Below are positions 24,301 through 36,300 of a DNA stretch of 64,000 nucleotides, piece after piece (positions within the stretch are counted from its first letter, which is position 1; every line of letters begins with the position of its first letter). The stretch is taken from positions 4,129,001 to 4,193,000 of the forward strand of contig JAMKCF010000023.1 of NCBI GenBank assembly GCA_023634235.1, given 5' to 3'. Origin of the DNA: Pisaster brevispinus (lineage: Eukaryota > Echinodermata > Asteroidea > Forcipulatida > Asteriidae). Both the position numbers and the translations under genes were made by a program. The notes beneath the pieces were generated by a model, which was given only the letters and a program-made list of their open reading frames with translations, was not told the origin of the DNA and made no database searches.

Positions 24301-27300
24301 AACATCGAGATAACCCCTACTCTTCCGCGATGAGAGTTCTGGGTTCTTTTACGCGGATCACCAATCCTAGTACACGGCACCTAAGGCTTAATGTCCCATC
24401 TGAAGGACCAAGCAATTATGGTAAAGTGTCTTGCTTAAGGACACAAGTGCCACGACCGGGGCTTGAACCCACACTCTGCTGATCAGAAACACCAGAGCTT
24501 GAGTCTGGTGCTCTTAACGTAAGAATGGATGTAGGCTGTTCCTCCACTGCTTTATTGACATACTTTTGGTCTTAAATTTTTATTAAGGGTAGCATTAAAA
24601 GGGTCTTAAACCTGACTTTTTAGAATGTGCAGATTCCCTAAGTCAGATTATTTTAACGTTTAGGATTAGATAATCCCCAAGTTGGTGTGTTTGGAGAGGG
24701 TTGATGGTTACCTCTGTTTCTAATGACTTGAGGTGGCTTGGGACTGAAGCCACTTTTGTGATAAAGGACAGTTTCCCCTGTTAAGTCAAAAACTCGATTG
24801 TTAACTCTCCGTTGATTTGTTTGTATTTGTAGTGACACCGACTATCAGTGGCCCTACCTTCCAGGAGTATTCAGTGACGGAGGAAGAACAAATAACGTTG
24901 GATTGTGAGGCAAGCGGTATCCCGCCTCCTGAGGTACGCTGGCTCCATAACAACCAAGACATCACTGGTAACAGCTTCCATCATAACATCCTACCCAGTG
25001 GTTCACTGCAGATACCGGTGGTCCGACGGGAAGACCAGGGACTGTACGTGTGTTTCGCTAAGAATGGGGGCGGTATTGCTCAAGTTCAACGCTTATTAGA
25101 GGTCCAAGGTAATGGTTAACAGGAGATACTTACAGACCATGTGACTCATGACATCACATGTTTACAGAGCCTGGATTAACTGCAGGCACAAATTGTACAT
25201 AGCTCAATGGAAGAAAACATCATTTGATATATTGTATATAAATGGTATTGTACAATTGTTATCAACTTTTTATTTGATATGGAGATAGACCATACTGGAA
25301 ACTCTGAACCATTGCTTGGACACTTTGTTCTATTTCAGTTCCTCCTACGATCGATAGAGGCCAACCCAATGCTGTGGCAGTCCGGATTGGTAACCGTGCT
25401 CGCCTGACCTGTATTGTAAACTCCTACCCACCATCCGTCATAACATGGAGTAAAGATGGTGGACCAATCAACCCTGCCAATGGAATGTCAGTCCAATCTG
25501 ACGGATCTCTTGTTATCGACCAAGTACAGGTCAGTCACCTCTTCAAATAATCTTTCCTTACTTCATTGGTTTCTGTCTAAATCTTGCACTAGCAAAGCTG
25601 CCACCTCTCCCTGATTCCCAGAAACCCTGATTCCCAGAAACCCTGATTCCCAGAAACCCTGATTCCCAGAAATCCTGATTCCCAGAAATCCTGATTCCCA
25701 GAAACCCTGATTCCCAGAAACCCTGATTCCCAGAAACCCTGATTCCCAGAAAACCTGATTCCCAGAAACCCTGATTCCCAGAAACCCTGATTCCCAGAAA
25801 CCCTGATTCCCAGAAACCCTGATTCCGTAGAAATCCTGATTCCTAGAAACCCAGAAACCCTGATTCCTAGAAACCCTGATTCCCAGAAACCCAGAAATCC
25901 TGATTCCTAGAAACCCTGATTCCTAGAAATCCTGATTCCTAGAAACCCTGATTCCCAGAAACCCAGATTCCCAGAAACCCTGATTCCCAGAAACCCAGAT
26001 TCCCAGAAACCCCGATTTCGCAGAAACCCTTAAATTTGATTTTCTTTTTTAAGTGTGCAGATACCATGAGAAAGTTCCCTGAAAATAAACTGATCTTTTC
26101 ATGTTCTGATAACCTCTCCGATTGCAAGATGCAAATGTTGGCAGCTCTGCAGTTGGTGTAAAGCTTCCTGTTGGATCATGACAGTTCTAAGGCCCTTTGC
26201 GAAACCAAGTCCTTTGGCAATGGCTTCCGTACCATCTGCCTGTACCAAAAATGTACATTTCCCATGTTGCCTCCTAAGCCAGAGCCATAGCCCAAGCCAG
26301 GGTTCTGGAAGCAGTCCAAGTCTCTACTACTGACCTTAATCAGCCACCTGGATTTTCTTCCATTCAAATCGATGTAACCAAAGTGAGGCTAGGAGGGCTA
26401 TAATAGTCAGGTCACTTTTTGTGACATCAGTATTTGAACTCTCACTTAAATGTGTGTACAGGGGGACCTGACAAACATAGATGCAGTATGATAAAGGGAT
26501 GATGTGAAACGTTACAACTAATGATGGTGGCAACCAGAAAGAGGTTGCAGGTGGTGTGACACACCCCCCCAGCCCCACCCCACCCAAAAAATGTCATATC
26601 AGTTTGCATTTGAGCCCAAGTTGGTTAATGAAGCATCAAATCAAGTAGAACAAGGGCATCCAGACTGAAATTCAGTCATTTCACCGCTTAGTAAATAATC
26701 AGGGTTCTGGGAGTGGGTGCGCTAGTCTTTCTTGAAATAGTAAAGAAAAATCGGTAGTCTAGGAGTCGGTCCATTCTACTGGGTTCGGGTAACGTTTGTC
26801 TGCACAGATTGTCCTTTCATAATAGTGTGAAGCAGAACCATTTATCACCTAATATTTGTGTTCCTTTTTTGTGTCTAGGAGAGTGACAGTGGTACTTATG
26901 TGTGCACTGCCACCAACGGTGTGGGACACCTTACTCGGGAAGTCATTCTCACCATACATGGTAATTAAAACAGAATTTTAAACAAAAATATGTACTTTCA
27001 TTCTGGTTAATTACTTGAAAAAAATTATGTTCTGACAGGTAATATTGATGATAAAAATATATCTCCAGATAGTTTCCTCATCAATTGGAAGTAAAACAGT
27101 ATTTTAATCTAAGTTGGGGTTGAACAAAGAAAAACTGACTAGAGCGGGATTTGAACCACCTCCGGTTTAGCGTGCCAGTGCTCTACCAACTGAGCTATCT
27201 AGCCCTATGTTGGCGCTCCCTGTTTTGTCAATATCTTTGTTTGGGGGTGCCAGTCATAAGCCGTACAACCGTTAACTGCCGTATAGCCAGGGATCACGTC

Positions 27301-30300
27301 CAAGTTAACGATACAGCCTGGGAAGTGGCAGCCACGGGATCACCGTAAGGCGATGCACCTTTTCTTTTTCAAATATCAAGTTAACCACAAAGAAAACTGA
27401 CTGGGTAACATTTTTAATGAGTTAGGGGTTGAACAAAGAAAAATTTACTAGAGAGGGATTTGAACCAATGACCTCCGGTTTAACGTGCCGGCGCTCTACC
27501 ATCTGAGCTATCTAAGCCCTATGTATGGGGTCTCCCTATTTTATCAATATCTTTGTTCGGGGGCCGCAGTCACCAGCCAGTTTTAATAATTTGATACATT
27601 CTGGCGATGTTGATAGTTATTATAAATGTTGTTTGTTGTTTATTTCAGTTGGACCTCGCTTTGTGCGTATCCCCAATGACATTGAGCTTGGATCGACAGA
27701 TAGACTTGAACTAGTCTGTGATGTTCAGGGATACCCATCACCAACAATCAAGTGGTACATCAACGACACAGAGACAATTAGTGAGTTGCTTACTCCAAAT
27801 TCAAAAAATGTTTCAAAAAGTTCCTTCATTTCTGCATAGTCATCACCATGCGTCCAGACAAATTTTGTTGGTTTCTCACTCCAATTTTTCCAGGATGCAT
27901 GTCTGGAAAAACAAGAAATGAAACAGAAATATATCTTTTGAATACGCAAATGTTATTTCTATTGATGAATAATTCATTTCAGGTCCTCCTACCATCAATG
28001 GTAGAAGTACGTACGTTCTCGAGAACATCAGTAAGAGAGATGAAGGCACTTACAAATGCTCGGCAACCAATCTGCTCGGTACCCGCTCAGCCACTGCCAC
28101 AGTGACAGTCAGAGGTAGGGTGTCCACCATTTCTAATCAGACTAATTTTAAAGGGAAAATATACCTTTGGTTTTTGGAACCGTTCGATTATTTTAATCTT
28201 ATATAAAAGTAGATATATACAATGAAACTTACCTGTGAAACTTAACTGTGAAAATAATCCATAATTGGAATACACCCCAAATTAAGAATAATATATTTAC
28301 TTGCTGAAAATTGTGCATGTTTTTTTTTTACTATTTTCTCCCAACTCACACGATGGATTAAGCCCAAATTTTCACTGGTTTGTTATTTCATGTATATCAA
28401 ACAAAACATGAATACTGTCTGCGACTTTGTTTTGTCAGCTCTACCAATCCTGTAAAATAGCTAACAATTAAGATTCTGATTTTAATTCAGTTTCAGTGGT
28501 ACCCAGTGTAAGATCACTCTTTACATGCCTGTTATTATTATTATTTTTATTACTATTTCATCTTATCACAGCATGCAAAAGAATTATAACATTTTCCTTT
28601 GTGCCTGTAACTCCTCGAGTCGGGCTGCGTCCTGTAGCCTTAGATCTCAAGGGTCTTTCTCAGGATCCTCGCTGTTCCCAAAAGCCCCGCCTTCTGTAGC
28701 AGATCTACCCTCACATTTGTCCGTATTTCCTCCAGATGTTTCTCCAGTGCTTTCGGAATGGTGCCAAGTGCTTCAACCACCACAGGATTTAGATTCACTT
28801 TCACCTGCCAAAATCTTACGAAGTTCCCTTGCCAAGTCTTCGGACTTTTGGATCTTTGCAACCTATATAATACCTTATTATTATTGTTATTATTTTCTTA
28901 GATATTGAAATGTATATTTGAAGAGTAAAAATGCAATAAACGAAATTGTGAAATTGTTTTCTGTCCTACTAGTTCCTCCTAAGGTGATGGTTGGTCCCAC
29001 GGACCAGGTGGTGCATATGAGGGGTGTCACTGTCTTAGACTGTGCATCTGCCGGTGACCCTACCCCAGAGGTCGTCTGGCTGAAGGGAAATACAGTCATT
29101 AGTTACAGCAACCGTGTACGCAAAGCACGCAACGGCTCCCTCATAATCTACCAAACAGAGGTCAGTATTTGACAACGTCATGCTTGAAAACTTTTCACAG
29201 GTGTCTGAGAATATTGTCCTTCCTTGGAGATATCAAAACGCTGACATCCCACGGAACCATTTTTAGATATTATTTAGGAAAATGCACCTTTTGTTTAACT
29301 TGCTTTGGTTTTTAAAATGCAGTTCAAAAGCAGTTTGTTTACTAGCTTAAAGGCAAAGTATACCTTAGTTTTTTGGGAACTGTTTGATTGTTTTAATCCT
29401 AAAATCAATATGAAAAAGCCTATCAGGGTCAACCTTTGACCTCAGCAAATTTTCTCTATTTTTTAAAAGGTTAAATATCATACCTTTGCAAGGGAAACAT
29501 CAATCAGAATATAAAAAATATCTTGCAGTTTTGCAAACTGGCGTCAACTTTCAGATTTCAATTGCTGAGTTGACCAAGCCCTAGGCATGTTACCTCCAAT
29601 AGCCACACAGAACACAGGCCTAAACAACACAGGTCTCTACATTTGCAGAGCTGGGGTGTGTCCACATAACAGTAGGTCCCTCAAGCGTACACATTCCTCA
29701 CCACTTCTTAACTCACGAGGGCAGGCTTTGTATTTACATAATATTTACATATCCTTTGCATATTTCTGGACCAAACTTTTCTATCCAATCAGAATTGACT
29801 ATTAAATGAACTGAAAAGCATATCTTCAATTCATTAACTTTATTTTCTGAATAAAAACATCTCTTGACACAAGCTTAAAAATCTTCTGTCTGTTTTTACA
29901 ATAATATGATGAATTTTGGGGTTTTTTTTTGTTTATTAAATCCTTTTTTTCAGGTTGAAGATGCAGGGCGATACATCTGCCGTACTTTCAACCGATATGG
30001 AAGTGACAGTAAGGCAGCTCTTGTCAAAGTCCAACGTAAGTTATTTCAAGTTCTTATTTTGCTTTTACTCCTATTGCAGTTGACAGTGAGATTAAGTTAA
30101 GATCAAGCAGAACAAACTGTATGAGTTCAACTTACAGTAAATTATCTCCAAAAGTAGAAACTCTTTTTCCAGAATTGTTAAATCTACATGAAACACTATT
30201 TCCTGAATCATTAACACCTATTTGTGATTTTAGTATTAATTTATTCGTACTTGTGTATTGTTCCTAACCAAAGTAATTATTTCGTGACTTAATTGAAAAA

Positions 30301-33300
30301 GTTTAACTTTTGACTCGAGCAAAGTCTCTGTCAGCCATTCCTGATACTCTACATTGAAAGCCTTTAACTTGAGTCATATGGCTGTCTAAAGCCATAGCCA
30401 TATGACTTAAAGCCCAAGTCATAGCCAATGCTTTTTCATTTAAATGCCTTTTGAAAGAGAGGTTAAAGTTCCGGAACCTTTTTTATACAACCTCAGGGGA
30501 ACCAACTTTCCTGGTGGAACCGATGGATACTATAGCTGACCAGGGTGACACAGTTAAACTAGACTGCTTAGTAGAGGGTGAACCGACCCCAACGGTCACT
30601 TGGCTGAAGTCCGGCTACCCAATCCAGACCGGTCAGGGAATCACAATCCTAGCCAATAAGACTCTGGTTATTATGGTTGCTAAGCAAGCAGACAGCGGGT
30701 CTTACGTATGTAAGGCGACCAATCAAATGGGACCCCAGGCCGTGTCAGTCTATGTGACAATCAGAGGTAAGTCGAGTCTCGAAGCAAGACTTAATTGTAG
30801 AAAAAAAAATGATAGTAAAGTTTGAATTCAGAGCTCATGGCATTTCTTTTAGATGTAACATGTTATTGTTGACCATAGCAGAGTGAAGCGGCAACTTTGT
30901 TGAAAAAAAGTAGACCAGATTTGAAAATGTTTGATTCAATCGTTTTGATTAACAACGTTAATGCACTAGGTACTCTTTGCATGAGTTTGGTAGAATGGTA
31001 AAATATTGTATGTTTAGCTGGTGTGGTTTTATTCTTAGTTTTTTTTTCACCTGGCATCACAAGATTGATTTATTATCTTGGCTTAAAAGTGGATTTTTTT
31101 TCCTACCTTCTACGATGTTCTTATATACACAGTTGTGATATTTTTTACAGCTTTTGACTTTGATATTGTTTTTTTATTTTTATATACAGATAGCATTAAA
31201 GTAAACAATGTGTATTGAAGTTAAGACAGTTACTGAATTACATGCAAATTCAAAGAAATTTAGTGAAACAAAATTTGTTATAATTGAACAGGGTTTTGGG
31301 GAAGGCATTGTTAAGTCGTTTTTGAAAATCCATCAGTCAGACAATCTGTTGTGATGCCAGAGGGGCTAGTGATTGGAGCTTTGCTGGATGCCTGAACGCT
31401 CAATATTTGTGAATTTGATCTCTGTATTTTGAAGAATTGTTCTTCAAACTGAACATCTCCTTTTTGTTTGTGTTTTGTTTGTTTGTTCTGTGTTTATCTG
31501 TCCAGTGTCTGTTTGTTTTTGTATCTGTGTCAAGTATTTCACTTTTATACTATTTCTGTGTATGGTGTCTGTCTGTTTAATGTCATTGTTTGTCTGTCTT
31601 TATGAGGTCAGTTAGTTGGTTGTCTAGACTTGTACCAGTCTGTTCCTGTCTGTTTTGTGTTGGCCGTGTATTGCATCATTGTTTGTCTGTCTGTATGTGG
31701 TCAGTTATTTGTTTGTCTAGACTTGTACCAGTCTGTTCCTGTCTGTTTTGTGTTGGCCGTGTATTGCGTCATTGTTTGTCTGTCTGTATGTGGTCAGTTA
31801 TTTGTTTGTCTAGACTTGTACCAGTCTGTCCGTGTCTATTATGTGTTGGCTGTGTATTGCTAGCTGAGCTTTTGAGAATGTTGTAGGGAGTGGATCCAAG
31901 GTGGCTGGAAAGTAAACAACAACAACCCCAAAGCAAACAAACAAATAAACAGACAAATTCAGGTCGGCAATAAAAAAACAAACATATTTGAGAAGAGAAA
32001 GGACAGAAGGGGTATAAGATGTTTAGCCGTTATTGTAACGAACCTAAGGGAGTAGGGTGTGAGTTGATTCCAGCCTTGTATCCACAATTGGTATGTTGCC
32101 TACATTTGATGTTATTTTCTTAGTGCATGGACAGTATTCAGAATGGTCTGCATGGGGTGAGTGTAGCAAAACGTGTGGCAACGAGGGCGCATATCAGAGA
32201 CGAGCACGTAAATGCGACAATCCCGCCCCTGCCAATAACGGTCGACAGTGTTCAGGTTCGGCTACTGATAACAGGGCGTGTACATCCCCTATGTGCCCTA
32301 GTAAGTCGTTCTCCTGACTCAAAGATTCAAGATTTTTGTTTCATGATTTCACATATAACCGGAATTTCTAATTTCCCCTGCACCTCTTTGATTGTATGAA
32401 CACTTCACCTATCCCTTCCAGTCAATATTGGTTTTCTAAATTAATAATCACCAAACAATTTATTAACTAAATTTACAACCTGTGTCATTCACCTTGATAA
32501 AGCCAAATAAAATGATTGATAATACTTCTCTCATTGAATTTTCCTTGCACCATCAACGTCATATGTTCCTACTTTGATGCACTTCATGAGTAATAATTGT
32601 CTTTTGTGAAGCACTTTAAAACGTCAACATAAACAGTAGACCTTACTCTAGATCAAGTAATATCCTGAAATTATTCACCCATTCTTGTACTTACACATAA
32701 CACAATTGACTTCTTGCACTCCGCTCAGCGCAATCACACGCGCGTATCCTATCCGCCATTTCGAGAGTCAGAATCAACACAAAGGAATCATTCGGAAATG
32801 GTGGACGCTCTTTTTGCGGAGTTGTGGTCAACGTCGTGCAAGGGGTCAATACACATTAAAAGATTCTTATCATTTGAAAAGCTAGTTAGAAGTTTAAATC
32901 GGAATTTTTTTTTTTTTTTTAAAGCAGCTTCGTCTCAGCATGCATTAATGTCTAACTCTTCCTCGATTGTACTTTTGTTGTCTTATTAACTAATCTGCAT
33001 AGCCTAGCGAGCATCATGTTAATTAAACTAACCACGCATATAAATTGTAAACTGACAGATTTTCTGCACCTTTTTTTGTGAAAAGCTTTACTAACAGTTT
33101 TTAGTTATTAATGTTTACTATGCATGAACCAAAGCAAACACTCACATTATGTTACAGATAGAAAGCATGTGACAATTGTTCGTTGAATATGCATGAGATA
33201 ATTGTTTCCAGATATGAATATGCAGCAGCTAAATGTTGTAGAATATGAAAATTAAAAAAACATTGGTCTAGAATTGATTAAACTAGCACAAAAAAAGTCA

Positions 33301-36300
33301 GCTGGGCAATTTGAGTATCTTCTTCTGAAAATATTTATTTTAAAAAAAGCTAGACAAAAAAAAAAAAATTGTGTTTTTATGTTGTGGCATTATTTTGTTT
33401 TGTTCCTCAGCATATGCTGTCACACATATTTCTAGTTTAGTAATTTTAGTCAAACACAAAGCTTGTTAGGTATTGATTGGTCAATGACTTCATTAAGCAA
33501 CGAGTGGCAGTTTCACATCCCTAAAACCTTCCCAAACCCCGCCCCTTTCTCTTCACAGTCAATGGAGGATGGAGCAGTTGGCAACCGTGGGAAGATTGCT
33601 CAGTGACATGCGGTAGCGGGATGCGTAATAGAATACGCTACTGTGATAATCCACCCCCACAGTATAATGGAAGAAGCTGTGAAGGACCATCCAATCAGCA
33701 GGCTGAGTGTACCATGAGAGCTTGTCCAGGTAAATACCATTCTCAAACAGGGGGTGTGGGATGCACCTTACGGGACGCCACAGATCCACAGATGTGGATG
33801 TTTTCACAAAGGCCTATTAGAAATTCTCCAAAATTCATCTCCTAATTTTCCTAAGATTAGATGAAGTTGACGCTGTACTCCCCAAACCACCCATTCTTAG
33901 CGTGAAGCCGCTATTATCAGAGTCTAAACAATTGGATGTTGAGTTACCACAGAGTGGAACACCTTAATGAATTATGGACATCTCCTGCCAAGATGATATA
34001 GGGTTAAGTAAATCTAAACTACATCACCTAAAAATGTCATCAAATTGTCAACACCAAGGATATCACTAATCTCTGTCTTGTATTCGTAGTTGATGGTAAA
34101 TTTGGACAATGGACTGACTGGCAGCCGTGCAGTACAACTTGTGGTTCTGGGGAACAGATACGAACAAGACAGTGTGATAACCCCCGGCCTCAGAACTTTG
34201 GCAGAGATTGTCTGGGTCCATCTCAACATAAGAGGATGTGCTCCGAGAGAGACTGCCCAGGTATGAGTCTACCAAGCTTCATCATCAAAGAACACATTTG
34301 GTCAAAAATAACCAGGGTTTCTGCGTTTCCTGAAAGGGAGGGTATACCTTTGGTAACTTCTCCAAAATTAACGACCATAAAAACTTACTTGGTGAAGAGC
34401 ACTGGAGAGCTGTTGATGTTTTAAACCATTGTTAGAAACAACACCCTTTTGAAGTAATGTAGTTTTAGAGAAAGGTAGTTTTTCACCAACAAATTTGAAT
34501 CTGAGAAAAGGCTTCAGGCATGAGACCTTTCTCAGGCAATTCTATGCAACAAGGGTGTTTTTTTTCTTTCATTATTTTCTGGCAATTTCGATGACCAATT
34601 GAGCCCAAATTTTCTCAAGTTTTTGGTTATTTTATGCATATGTTGGGATACACTAAGTGAGGATACTGGTCTTTGACAATTACTTAAAGTATACCTAAAA
34701 GTATTAAAAGGTCTTGAATTGAACTATCAAGATTTAAGGCCTTAAACAGCATTAAAAATTTTAAATTCAGTTATTGGAGGTCTTTAAAAAAATGGATGAA
34801 GCGTGAAATGAACCAAATTACGCTGTATTTGGAAAAATAGCATAAAGTATGAGCAGGAAGAGCAGTGTTCCCTGCTGTATTCACTTGTTTTTTATCTCAA
34901 ATTTTGTTAAGGGCAGCATTAAAAGAGTCCCAAAGGTCTTAAATGTTTACTTTTTATATTTTGTAAATTTTCATTTGTAGTTGATTTAGTTTGCGTTTTG
35001 TACTCTTGCATTTTATTATTTTGGTTGTATGTTACAAATTTTGCTTATAGCTTGTTTTTTTGTAATATTGTTTGTCTTGTGTGGATGGACTGGGCATCAG
35101 TGGAGAAGAGCTTCTATGATGGGCTGATATTACCCAGATAAATAAAGTATAGAATAGATGTAAACGTGTTACCAACCAGTGTGTCGTTCGATTGCACACA
35201 ACTTTGCTTAGTAAATGAGCTTAATAACTAAGAACTTTTTGTCTTTCTTTGCTTAAAGATGAACACCTTTGCAAACGTGCTTTGCCAAATATCGTTAAGC
35301 AGTTTACTCAGTGTTAAAAATAAACTTAATTGTCAAACTTGTTGTCTTTTTCAGACTTGACATCGTGGGCATTTTTGCATTCTTAATTCACCATTATTGT
35401 AATCAACTTATCAAATTTTTAAATTCTTGTTGACAAGTGATATTTTCTTTTGATTGACAGTTGATGGCAGATGGGATTCATGGAGTCCATGGACGATTTG
35501 CACGCGCTCCTGCGATAGCGGGGTTCGAACCCGTTCCCGGGTTTGTAGACAACCACAAAATAATGGAAGAGACTGTGTAGGAAATAACATAGAGCAAGAC
35601 ATCTGCCATGTTGAAAGATGTCCAAGTGAGTCTATCAATTTATCGTGTCATGGCCTAGCGGTTAAGAGCACCGGATTCAAGCTCTGGTGTTTGATCAGCA
35701 GAGTGTGGGTTCGAGTCCCGGTCGTGACACTTGTGTCCTTAAGCAAGACACTTAACCATGATTGCTTCGTAAAGTTGGGGAGGTAGTGCTTTCTGCTCTA
35801 CCAGCCAGGCTTCTGATGGATGATACCCAAGCCTACATCCGTATGGACTGTATAGGGGGTAACCCTGTTTCAGCCCCAGGAGTAGGTGGCAACGGCCCCT
35901 GGAAAAAATAGTTGATTGTAGCCCACACCTTGAAGGCCTTCAGGCCTTGTGTGTCTGGCGACTTGCATAAAAAAAAAAAATTAAAAACAATTTTAAAAAT
36001 TAATTTGAAATTTTTGAAATGTTAGGCAATGCACATACTGTTCCTTGAGTTAATTAATTTTACTCCTTTGTTCTTCTGAACAATTCCCTGCATTAAGCAA
36101 TTAACAAAGAGTTTTTGGTTTTCAACATTAGCTTCAAATATTTAAAGTAGCCCTTACAATTGCCTGAGAACTAAATTTTGTTGTTTTTTCCTTTCTCAAT
36201 TTCTAACTCCATTTGCTCGTGTAGTCCATGGTAGCTGGTCACCATGGGAAGCCTGGTCAAGCTGCACTGCATCATGTGACGGGGGACGGCAGCGTCGTTT

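Noticed and set aside
31590..31886. Cys/Val-rich 98-codon frame
   Set aside because: It is made of a 93-bp tandem repeat in a TTTGTCTG-rich intron.
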